In this document: positions 25,067 to 32,073 of the stretch, piece after piece
Numbering within the stretch: position 1 is the stretch's first letter
Layout: every line of letters starts with the position of its first letter
Origin: Methylobacterium gregans
GTDB taxonomy: Bacteria > Pseudomonadota > Alphaproteobacteria > Rhizobiales > Beijerinckiaceae
Assembly (NCBI RefSeq): GCF_022179245.1
Contig: NZ_BPQM01000014.1
Location: 1 to 49,505 of the forward strand
DNA length: 49,505 nucleotides
Direction: 5' to 3'
Notes under the pieces: generated by a model
Databases searched by the model: none
What the model was told of the DNA's origin: nothing
Seen by the model: the letters and a program-made list of their open reading frames with translations, nothing else
Made by a program: the position numbers and the translations under genes

Positions 25067-25085
25067 CCCGTCCCGCCGGGACGGG
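25067..25085. promoter_or_regulatory. perfect inverted repeat upstream of the transposition operon
   Basis: Nine-bp arms CCCGTCCCG and CGGGACGGG separated by one base, 11 bases before the ATG of the 115-aa gene. A repressor operator or a leader hairpin covering the ribosome site is plausible, as transposition genes are usually kept low. Function inferred. Confidence 0.4.
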
Positions 25086-25375
25086 GTCCCGGTCGGCTTG
25101 TGGTGCTGCCCTGTCGGGCTCGTTTCGGAGTCGAAGGTCACGCGACGCGGTCGGGAGCGGTGTGCCAGACCTTACGACCGACACACCGCACCCCACCGCA
25201 GCCGATGCAGGTGGTCCCCGGATGCAGTCCCATGAGCGGGGACTGGAATGGGGGGGGCCCAGACAGAGGTCGCTACGGGAGCGCGTGGAGCCGCGCCCCC
25301 GGGGCCGGCCCGCACCGCCTTGCCTCTCACCCCGTCAGTGAGGCTCGACGGGGGATCGACCCGCGGCGGATCACC

Positions 25376-25570
25376 TCAGAACAGCGACAGCTGGCGGTCG
25401 TCGGCGAGTTCTGGCTCGCGCGTTTGGCACAGGGCTTGGCAGCGCACCGCCCGACGAGGAGGCGCGGCGGCGGCAACATCGTCGACTGAGGGCCGGCCGG
25501 CCGGGACCGCCTGAGGGCTGGGATCGCCGAAATCGAAGTTCAGCTGGTCGGGATGGCCGGCGCGCGCCAT
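25376..25570 (-). CDS. small protein ending in a beta-clamp binding motif
   Basis: A 64-aa protein from ATG 25570 ending ...DDRQLSLF. QLSLF at an extreme C-terminus matches the consensus peptide that binds the DNA polymerase beta sliding clamp; a second related motif, QLNFDF, lies near the N-terminus. There is no ribosome site, and longer starts (25600, 25606) exist, so the start is unsure. It sits between the transposition operon and the putative right end. In Tn7 the TnsE protein targets replication through the clamp, so a clamp-binding peptide here is suggestive, but the link is inference. Confidence 0.4.
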   Translation of the reverse strand: MARAGHPDQLNFDFGDPSPQAVPAGRPSVDDVAAAAPPRRAVRCQALCQTREPELADDRQLSLF

Positions 25571-25762
25571 GCGTGCGTGCGGCCGAGGGGAGAGTGGCAT
25601 TCTCATCGTGGTGGCACTCGCGGCTGTGGATAGACCCGTGGCCTGCCGAGACGGATGAGAAACCGCCTGCCGCACCGCTTGCGACCTAGGCCGCGGAGTG
25701 CTATCAGGCAGATTCCGGCGCGCGGACTGGTACTCCGTGCGATCCGGCGGCAAGTCGGGGGC

Positions 25763-25924
25763 GACCCTGGATTGCTCGATAGGCTAGGGGTGACCTTGGC
25801 TGCTTGGCGGACCGGTGCGACCCGGCTCCGTCGCAGGACTAGAAGGACTTGGGGTGGCCCGGGTTCTTTGTGGTTCACACCGCCTGGTAAGCGGTGCGGA
25901 TCGGGTCCTGGATTGGCTCCCACA
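25763..25924. repeat. degenerate repeats and putative right terminus of the Tn7-like element
   Basis: Five imperfect copies of a GACCCTGGATTG-like word occur at 25763-25778, 25792-25807, 25819-25833, 25856-25870 and 25904-25920 (first and last share CCTGGATTG). Spacings are 29, 27, 37 and 48 bases. They are the sort of transposase-binding sites found at Tn7-like ends. The terminal bases on the opposite strand read TGTGGGAGCCAATC from 25924. Confidence 0.45.
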
Positions 25925-25963
25925 CCTTTCGTGAGGCGGGGGCTGGTGAGGCTGGTGAGGCCT

Positions 25964-25997
25964 AAAGGGCTCGCGTTGCTTGCAACGCGGGCCTTTT
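25964..25997. terminator. strong rho-independent terminator
   Basis: A 15-bp stem (AAAGGGCTCGCGTTG with CAACGCGGGCCTTTT, two G-U pairs) closes a four-base CTTG loop; T-runs flank it on the plus strand and a shorter one on the minus strand. It sits between the putative transposon end and the stop codon of the leftward 172-aa gene, so it most likely terminates that gene and works in both directions. Confidence 0.85.
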
Positions 25998-26044
25998 CTC
26001 ATGGCGGCTCACGCGCCGAGCGTCGGGTGCTGCGCGCTGGCATC

Positions 26045-26563
26045 TCAAACCCTCCCTCGCTTGGCCCCATTCGAAGTCTTGGGCGAACTACCGTTCGCGG
26101 TCTGCTCTTCCCCAGGGATGTGTTTCGGCCCTCGCCCGAGAGCGTACCAGTGCGTCGCGATCCGGTCGTGCCGGACAAGGCCCGCCCGCTTCAGGGACAC
26201 CTTGGCTTTTTCGCTGCTGTCCTTCGTGAAGCCTCGCTCGGCGACGATCTGGTTGAGGGCCATCCCGGAAAGACCCGCATCCCCCGCGTCCGCCAGCGCA
26301 TCGACGATGATCTGAGCGACCGGGCTCCGCAGGCGCGGGGCTTGGGCCGCCTCGACGGCGCCCGCCTCCGAAGGCGCCCGCTCGGGTGTCCCATCAGGCA
26401 CCAGGCCGGCGCCAGCATTGGCACGCAGGGCGGCTAAGTCCTCGCGCAGTGCCGCAAGTTCAGCCCGCGACTTCAGGATCGCGGCCAGCGCGGTCTGCAG
26501 CGCCGCGTCGGCACGGTCGCAAGCCTTGATCTTCTCGGTCAGCGAGTCGGCCGCCGTCGCCAT
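26045..26563 (-). CDS. coiled-coil / winged-helix-like protein, possible attachment gene
   Basis: A 172-aa protein. Residues about 5-50 are a helical, probably coiled-coil segment (LTEKIKACDRADAALQTALA, then ELAALREDLAALRA). Residues about 80-145 (SPVAQIIVDALADAGDAGLS, then LNQIVAERGFTKDSSEKAKV, LKRAGLVRHD, HWYALG) look like a winged-helix DNA-binding domain. AGGAGG precedes the ATG at 26563. Its 3' end faces the proposed right end of the Tn7-like element at 120 bases, the geometry of Tn7 and glmS. No family recognised. Confidence 0.6.
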   Translation of the reverse strand: MATAADSLTEKIKACDRADAALQTALAAILKSRAELAALREDLAALRANAGAGLVPDGTPERAPSEAGAVEAAQAPRLRSPVAQIIVDALADAGDAGLSGMALNQIVAERGFTKDSSEKAKVSLKRAGLVRHDRIATHWYALGRGPKHIPGEEQTANGSSPKTSNGAKRGRV

Positions 26564-26781
26564 GGCTCCTCCTGGACGTCTCCATTGGGCGGTTGTAGCG
26601 ACCGACCAGGGAGAGTCAAGCGAAACCTCCGGTGATGGCATGGTGGTGGCCTGGACCTGGTAGGGTGTAGGCCTGGATATGGGCCGGGCTCCGTGCCATT
26701 TTCGCTCGCGCCGGCAACTCACGGCTTCTCCGGCGCTCGGACCGCGACGGGTCGAACCGGGAGGCACCCGGACGGATCGCC
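26564..26781. other. gap between the wHTH-like gene and the exonuclease gene
   Basis: A 218-base non-coding stretch. It must hold the promoter of the leftward 172-aa gene; GGTAGGGTGTAGGCC and similar words occur but I see no clear -35/-10 pair or terminator hairpin. Confidence 0.4.
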
Positions 26782-27738
26782 CTAGCTTGGCTCTTCGGTC
26801 CCGCCTCCTCGCACGTCGTCGACCTTCCGGGTGGGTCTGCCTCCCGCCCCCTTCAGCATCATCGGGACGGGACGACGCGAGGCGGCCCAGCGGTCGAGGA
26901 AGGAGCCGAGGTGCGGCCGGGCATCCCGTTCGCGGGTGAGGTAATCGACCAGGCTCGCCATCGAGGCGTCGTGGTCTGCGGCGGTGCTGGCGCCGGACAT
27001 GTGAGCCCACCGGAAAAACAAGGAGACGGTGTTCAAAACGTCGGTCTCGCAGTACGACCGGATCCTCTCGATCTCCCCGGCCGCCGCGAGCGCCTCCACC
27101 ATGGAGCCGTGCTCCTCGCCCTTGCCGGGCAACCCCATCGCCCTCGCCATCTCGTCGAGGCCCATGCGCGTGGCGCTGCCGTAGGACGAGAGCAGCTCGG
27201 CGAGGTCGCTGTGGTACTCGGGCGCGTAGCGCCGGGTGTAGCCCGCCCAGCGGTCGCCGCGCAGGAAGTAGGCGCTCGCCGGGATGCCGTACAGGAACGC
27301 GCGAAGGATCAGCACGGGCATGTCGAAGGCCCTGCCATTCCAACTCACCAGCCGGAAGTCCCCCTCCGAGAACATCTCCCAGAAGCCCCGCAGCAACCGC
27401 TCTTCGCTCCAGCCCGGCTGGCCGCCGCTGCGGCAGCACTCGATGACGTAGTGCTCGGAACCGTCGTTGCCGGCCTCGATCCTGGCCTCGGCGAACGAGA
27501 TGGCGGACACGGAGTGCCACGCGGGTTTGAGGAACCGTTCCTTGGGCCAATCCTGCGGAACCAACTCCGCGTCAGGGGTCGTCTCAATGTCCAGGCAGAG
27601 GATGCGCGCGGGTCGGGCCCGCGCGGGCGCGGCCGTGCGGCCGGCGTGCGGTGGCGCCCGCCGGGCCTGGCGAACCGGGGGAAGCTGGCGCGGCGGGACG
27701 CCGAGGGGGAGCACGCCCTGGCGGGGGACGGTCGTCAT
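26782..27738 (-). CDS. predicted 3'-5' exonuclease, PolB-type DEDDy
   Basis: A 318-aa protein with an Arg/Pro-rich N-terminal 45 residues and a DEDDy exonuclease domain. Exo I is DIET (Asp50, Glu52), Exo II is SWNGRAFDMPVLILRA, and Exo III is the YCETDVLNTVSLF box with Tyr and Asp. This set matches the predicted exonucleases related to the proofreading domain of DNA polymerase B; substrate is single-stranded DNA or RNA ends. Its ATG is one base past the stop of the metallophosphoesterase gene, so it is co-translated. It closes the operon that begins further right. Confidence 0.8.
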   Translation of the reverse strand: MTTVPRQGVLPLGVPPRQLPPVRQARRAPPHAGRTAAPARARPARILCLDIETTPDAELVPQDWPKERFLKPAWHSVSAISFAEARIEAGNDGSEHYVIECCRSGGQPGWSEERLLRGFWEMFSEGDFRLVSWNGRAFDMPVLILRAFLYGIPASAYFLRGDRWAGYTRRYAPEYHSDLAELLSSYGSATRMGLDEMARAMGLPGKGEEHGSMVEALAAAGEIERIRSYCETDVLNTVSLFFRWAHMSGASTAADHDASMASLVDYLTRERDARPHLGSFLDRWAASRRPVPMMLKGAGGRPTRKVDDVRGGGTEEPS

Positions 27739-27739
27739 G

Positions 27740-28693
27740 TCAGGCCTCCACGATGAATGCTGGGTCGAAGGCGGCGCGGCTGAACGCCCGATGGCCGGAC
27801 GCCCGGGGGTTGGCGACGATCCGGGTCCGCCCCACCACGACGTCCACCGGCTCGGGCACATGGCCGTGTATCCAGAGGGCCGGCGCTCCCCAGGCGGCCA
27901 TGACCCCCTCTAGGTCGGAGGCGAGCGAGGCCGCGATCCACTCGTCGCAGAGGTCGGGCAGGGCCTCCGGCGGCAGGCAGCGCACCGACGGGGCGTGATG
28001 GGTGACGACGACCGCGCGGTCTCCGCGGCGCGCGTCACGGACGAGGGCGACCGGCGACGCCCGGAAGCCTGTCGCCTGGGCGACGATGGAGCCGAGCGCG
28101 TCCTCCAAGAATGCCCGCGAACGCGCGTGCGCGCCGGTGGCGTCGTGCGGGAGGTAGGGAAGCGAACCGGCGCGGCGGATGAGATGGCAGTCGCGCAGGT
28201 GGTGGCGTGCGTGGCCGCGGGCGAAGGTCGCCCTCCGCGGGCCATGAAGGGCCCAGTCGGTCCACAAGGTGGCGCCGAGGAGGTACAGGCCCGTGCCGCG
28301 CCCGTCGTCGACGCGCAGGGCATCGTCCGATAGCAGCGCGATGCCGAAGCGGGCCGCGAGCTCGCGCCCCCGTCCGAGGGTCTCCTCGACGTCGCGGCCG
28401 CCCCAGAACTCGCGGTTGCCCGGGACCAGCACGACGGGGCGCGAGCCCTGCCGTCCGTCCAGGCCTCGCGCCAGCCAGGCGACGGACGCCTCCAGATCGT
28501 CGGAGACGTTGCCGGCCACGACGAGCACGTCGAAGTCCGGGAGGCAGGCGGGCATCGCGTAAGGGTGACGGTCGACGCCCAGGTCCGACATCACCCAGAG
28601 GCGGTATCGCGGCGCCGGGGTCCCCCCGCCCGCGGACCCCGGCGCCGGGACGGCGTCCCGTCCCAGGGCCCGCGGATCGGCGTGGCGCGTCAT
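27740..28693 (-). CDS. metallophosphoesterase-fold protein with lost metal ligands
   Basis: A 317-aa protein aligned by eye with the canonical metallophosphoesterase at 30705-31499. The order of motifs is the same but ligands are replaced: SDLG instead of SDLH (Gly39), AGNV instead of AGDV (Asn62), GNREF instead of GNHEF (Arg94), and HGHVP instead of HGHVH near the C-terminus. TDW, THHAPS and the overall strand pattern are kept. It should not bind the di-metal centre normally. Its ATG overlaps the stop of the AAA+/M41 gene (ATGA), so the three are translationally coupled. A regulatory or scaffold role is inferred. Confidence 0.7.
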   Translation of the reverse strand: MTRHADPRALGRDAVPAPGSAGGGTPAPRYRLWVMSDLGVDRHPYAMPACLPDFDVLVVAGNVSDDLEASVAWLARGLDGRQGSRPVVLVPGNREFWGGRDVEETLGRGRELAARFGIALLSDDALRVDDGRGTGLYLLGATLWTDWALHGPRRATFARGHARHHLRDCHLIRRAGSLPYLPHDATGAHARSRAFLEDALGSIVAQATGFRASPVALVRDARRGDRAVVVTHHAPSVRCLPPEALPDLCDEWIAASLASDLEGVMAAWGAPALWIHGHVPEPVDVVVGRTRIVANPRASGHRAFSRAAFDPAFIVEA

Positions 28694-30636
28694 CGGCCGC
28701 CCTCCCACGCCTGCCTCGGCCGGCGGGCTCGGGCGTCGGCGAGGTGCCTTCGCAGCGCGTCACCGCCCAGCACCCGCCGGTCCAGCAGGGCCTCGGCGAC
28801 AGCCTGCACGACATCCTGGTATTCGGAGACGAGGCGCTCCGCCTCCGCATGGAGGCGGGCGAGATCGGCCTCGACGGCGGCGCGCAGCGTCGGGTCGGCC
28901 AGGGTGCCGGCGACGTCCTCCATCGGGCCGCGGTAGGCGATGCCTACCCCCAGGCCGAACGAGGCGTGAATGCCCGCGACGAAAGCGGTGGCGCGCGCGA
29001 GGTCCGAGGTCGTGCCGCCGCCGGCCCCGGCGCTCGCCTCCCCGAGGAACACCACCTCGGCGGCGCGCCCGCACAGCAGTCCGATCACCATGCGCTCAAG
29101 GTCTTCGCGGGTCGGCAGGGGGCCGAGGCGCGCGCGCATGACGGTGCTGCCCGCCGCGTCCGCGCGCAGGATCAGGTCGACCTGCTCGACATGTGCGATC
29201 CGCAGAACTTCCGCGCCGACAGCATGCCCCGATTCATGTATCGCGCTTCGCATTCTTTCCCCGGACGAACGGGTGTCCGGCGGGGCGACGACCTCCAACA
29301 GGTCCTCGGCCTGCAGGGGCCGGCCGGCCGCCCGCGCCCGCGCGCGCGCCTCCTGAAGCCAGCCGACGACCTGCGCGCCGCTGGCGCCGAGCCCCAGTTC
29401 GGCGACGACGCCCAGGTCGAGGTCGGGCAGGTCGGCGCCCAGGTGCTGCCGGACGATGGCGGCGAGCTCCGGCGCGGAGGGCGGCGCGATGCGGATGATC
29501 CGTCCCAGCCGCCCCGGGCGGACTAAGGCCGGGTCCAACCGGTCAGCATGGTTCGTCGCGCCGATGATGCACACGCCGGCCTCCTCGCGAGCGCAGCACT
29601 CGTCGATTTTGAGAAGCATGTGCGTCACAACTGGGGTCCACCATGAAGAATTCCTGCCATCCAGCGAGGACCTGGAAGGGATACTATCGCACTCCTCCAA
29701 GCATAGGATTGATGGCGCCTTTGAATAAGCCTCCTCGAACACAGTATCAATGTGCTTTATTACGCCATCCAAGTAGCCGTTAGACTGCGAGAACCACGAA
29801 GACACTGAACTGACGATAAGAGGTAGTTGGGCCGACTTGGCCAGCGAGCGAGCATAGGTGCTTTTTCCTAGTCCGGGATTCGATGCAAGGACCACGTTCC
29901 GGTCCAGCGCGGCGAACGAGGCGATGCGCCCCTCCCGCCAAGCTTCCAGGTCACCAATCAGGCGCATCCCCCAGGCATGGGCCTCGCCGTAGCCGCGCAG
30001 GGCGGGGAACGGGACCGCGTCGGCTACCTGCCGGTCGACGGCAGAACGTGCCGCGACGGCGGCGGAAAGGCGCGCCACGCAGGCGCGCGCCGACCCCGCG
30101 CGGATGGCGGCGCAGAGATCCCAGATGCCCAGCCCGGCAGCGACGGCCGGCGGCATGTCGGGCGGACGCTGGCCCGTGGCGGCACGGATCACGCGCGCGA
30201 GCACGTCGTTCGACGGCGCTGGGACGCGGTGGCGCGCGTCGGCGGCGGTGAGGAGCGCCGAGGGCAGATACCGCTCGCAGGCCTGGGAAATCCCAAGCAC
30301 CCGCCCGCCCTCCGCGAGGCGACGGGCGACGGCGTCGCTTCCGCGATCCGGTCGGTCCTCGGAACGGGACGAGCCGGTGCGGGCATAGACGACAGACCAA
30401 TCCCCCAGGACCGAGCAGGCCGACCGGATCGGCTCGACCCACTCGGCGGAGGGTACTTCCAGCACGAGTGCGTAGGAGCCCGCGCGGGCGATGCGGCGGC
30501 GCTCCGCGGCGGGGATGGCCGCCTCCAGGGTGAAGGCGGCCAGGGTTTCGGTGGCGGGCGCCCGCCGTCCCCGTCGGTCGAGAACGGACGCGTCGTCCTC
30601 GGCATCGTCGCGGAAGTAGAGAAGATCGTCAGCCAT
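28690..30636 (-). CDS. soluble FtsH-like AAA+ ATPase with M41 zinc-peptidase motif
   Basis: A 648-aa protein. The N-terminal about 230 residues are unique and have no transmembrane helix, unlike FtsH. The AAA+ module has a Walker A-like loop SNPGLGKS (Lys258; the first Gly is Ser), a Walker B reading LCLEECD (Glu314-Glu315 in place of Asp-Glu), sensor-1 GATNHADRLDP and arginine-finger-like RPGRLGR. The peptidase part has HESGH (His467, Glu468, His471) and a third-ligand-like GGTTSDLARA. A low-GC patch covers about 29620-29880. Probably a protein unfoldase-protease working with the flanking phosphoesterases. Confidence 0.75.
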   Translation of the reverse strand: MADDLLYFRDDAEDDASVLDRRGRRAPATETLAAFTLEAAIPAAERRRIARAGSYALVLEVPSAEWVEPIRSACSVLGDWSVVYARTGSSRSEDRPDRGSDAVARRLAEGGRVLGISQACERYLPSALLTAADARHRVPAPSNDVLARVIRAATGQRPPDMPPAVAAGLGIWDLCAAIRAGSARACVARLSAAVAARSAVDRQVADAVPFPALRGYGEAHAWGMRLIGDLEAWREGRIASFAALDRNVVLASNPGLGKSTYARSLAKSAQLPLIVSSVSSWFSQSNGYLDGVIKHIDTVFEEAYSKAPSILCLEECDSIPSRSSLDGRNSSWWTPVVTHMLLKIDECCAREEAGVCIIGATNHADRLDPALVRPGRLGRIIRIAPPSAPELAAIVRQHLGADLPDLDLGVVAELGLGASGAQVVGWLQEARARARAAGRPLQAEDLLEVVAPPDTRSSGERMRSAIHESGHAVGAEVLRIAHVEQVDLILRADAAGSTVMRARLGPLPTREDLERMVIGLLCGRAAEVVFLGEASAGAGGGTTSDLARATAFVAGIHASFGLGVGIAYRGPMEDVAGTLADPTLRAAVEADLARLHAEAERLVSEYQDVVQAVAEALLDRRVLGGDALRRHLADARARRPRQAWEGGR

Positions 30637-30704
30637 CGAAATCCCCCGTCGTGCAGGCCGGCGGGCATCGCCGGCGGGTCGTCGTGCGGGCAGCGGGCGG
30701 CAGC

Positions 30705-31499
30705 TCAGACCTCGATGACGAGCCCGGGATCGAAGCGGGGGTTCTCGCCTGGGTAGCCGCAGGGATTGCAGACGACCCGCGTGGACCCGAGGCGATAATC
30801 GAACGGCGTGTGGACGTGTCCGTGGACCCACAGGTCCGGCCGCCCCGCGCGGATGAGCGGGCCGAGGTCCGAGGCGAAGGCCGGGTTGAGGCGATGGCCC
30901 GCGTAGGCGGGCGCGACCGAGCCCGGGCTCGGCGCGTGATGCGTGACCACCACGTGCGGGCCGCGCCGCGTCAGGGGCGGGTCCGTCTCCAGCAGGGCGC
31001 GCTCAAGGAAGCGCCGCGACGCCATGTGCAGCGCGAGGGCCTCTTCGGGACGGAAGGGCCTCCAGCGCGGATCGTGCGACCAGGCGATCCGGCGGTGGTC
31101 GTTCAAGCCGATCCTAGCGGCGTCCATCGCGGCGGCGCGCGTCGCGATGCCGGCCAGGGCGTAATCGGTCCACAGCGAGCAGCCCGAGAAGGTGCAGCCG
31201 CCGAGCGTCACGGCATCGTTGTCGAGGAGCTCGATGCCCAGGCGCGCCGCCGCCCGCCGGCCGAGGGCGAGCTCCTTGTCCATGGCCCCGCCGTAGAACT
31301 CGTGGTTGCCCGGGGTGAGCACGACGGGCATGGCGGGACGGATCGTGGCGGCGAGCCACGAGACCGTGTCAGCGAGGCCCTCGCCGACGTCGCCCGCTAC
31401 CACGGCGACATCCGCATCGGGGATAGCCGCCGGCGTCCAGGGGGATGCGGCAGCGTCGCGATGAAGGTCCGAAAAGATCCAGATCCGCAATTCTTGCAC
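30705..31499 (-). CDS. metallophosphoesterase with complete motifs
   Basis: A 264-aa calcineurin-like phosphoesterase with all metal-binding motifs: SDLH (Asp11, His13), AGD (Asp37), GNHEF (Asn65, His66), THHAPS and HGHVH. It starts with GTG at 31499. Family members hydrolyse phosphodiesters or phosphomonoesters, including nucleotides and DNA ends; substrate here is unknown. It precedes the AAA+/M41 gene by 68 bases and is the active partner of the degenerate copy on the other side. Confidence 0.85.
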   Translation of the reverse strand: MQELRIWIFSDLHRDAAASPWTPAAIPDADVAVVAGDVGEGLADTVSWLAATIRPAMPVVLTPGNHEFYGGAMDKELALGRRAAARLGIELLDNDAVTLGGCTFSGCSLWTDYALAGIATRAAAMDAARIGLNDHRRIAWSHDPRWRPFRPEEALALHMASRRFLERALLETDPPLTRRGPHVVVTHHAPSPGSVAPAYAGHRLNPAFASDLGPLIRAGRPDLWVHGHVHTPFDYRLGSTRVVCNPCGYPGENPRFDPGLVIEV

Positions 31500-31535
31500 T
31501 CCCGTGGTTCAGCAGGGCGGGAATCGGGGCGGGGC

Positions 31536-31988
31536 TCAGCCCCTCGTCGGCGGCGCCGGCCGCCGGCGCGGCCACCGGCGGGACCAGCGGTCGGCGCGGT
31601 CGAGCAGCTCCTCCGCCCGGGGATGCATGTGCGCGAGCGCCGCGAGGCCGTGGGCGAGCACGAGCGCGGCGGTCGCGTCGCCGCGGGCGGCGTGGACGAG
31701 CAGGCCGCTCATCGCGAGGTCGAACGCCGGCGTGCCGGTCGGGTGGTCCTGGAGGACGTCCACCCCCGCGGCGACGATCGCCGTCGGATCGCCGCGCAGG
31801 GCCTCGGGCCAGCGCCTGTGGTGCAGGAGCAAGGCCGAGCCGACGACCGCCCGCTCGACCTCGGCAAGGGTCGCCGGCTCGATCTCCCCGGGATCGCATA
31901 GCCGCCAGACGGCCAACGTCCGGTTCTCCAGGTCCGCGCCCTCGGCGACCCTGGGCCGCCTCGCGGGCCCTTCCTCGGTCACTCGCAT
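31536..31988 (-). CDS. hypothetical protein, 150 aa
   Basis: Starts at ATG 31988 with GGAGGA six bases before it. The N-terminus (MRVTEEGPARRPRVAEG) is charged; the rest is Ala/Leu-rich helices (EVERAVVGSALLLHHRRW, GLLVHAARGDATAALVLA, HGLAALAHMHPRAEELLDRA) resembling a helical-repeat or antitoxin-like scaffold, ending in an Arg/Pro tail. No family recognised. Same direction and short spacing (36 bases to the phosphoesterase) place it in the same operon. Confidence 0.5.
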   Translation of the reverse strand: MRVTEEGPARRPRVAEGADLENRTLAVWRLCDPGEIEPATLAEVERAVVGSALLLHHRRWPEALRGDPTAIVAAGVDVLQDHPTGTPAFDLAMSGLLVHAARGDATAALVLAHGLAALAHMHPRAEELLDRADRWSRRWPRRRPAPPTRG

Positions 31989-32073
31989 CCACGATCCTCC
32001 TGATCGGACATGGCTCCGCCGACCGGCGCAGGGCCGGGCAGCCAGGGGCGGCATCGGGGTGACGTGAGGGGAC

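Larger units (their letters stand above)
4655..25924. mobile_element. putative Tn7-like transposon with defence cargo
   Basis: Proposed boundaries of a 21.3-kb element. The left terminus on the plus strand reads TGTTGGCGCCAA; the right terminus read on the minus strand from 25924 is TGTGGGAGCCAA, matching at 10 of 12 positions and resembling the TGTGGGCGG end of Tn7. Imperfect repeats follow inward at both ends (left 4738-4758 and 4760-4778; right 25763-25920), as expected for transposase-binding sites. The tns/tni genes lie at the right end and are transcribed inward, as in Tn7, with cargo to the left. The flanking 5-mers (ACCTC, CCTTT) are not an exact target duplication, so the boundaries are a hypothesis. 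Confidence 0.5.

Noticed and set aside
17349..25188. The 10-mer CGACACACCG at 17349-17358 and 25179-25188 as transposon terminal repeats
   Set aside because: Both copies are in the same orientation and neither is preceded or followed by TGT/ACA ends, so they cannot be terminal inverted repeats.
25870..25925. A tRNA-Thr-like anticodon arm (ACCGC CTGGTAA GCGGT, loop with GGT at the anticodon position)
   Set aside because: The stem and loop fit a tRNA-Thr anticodon arm, but no D-arm, T-arm or acceptor pairing can be built around it, so it is not a tRNA gene and probably a coincidence or a decayed remnant.
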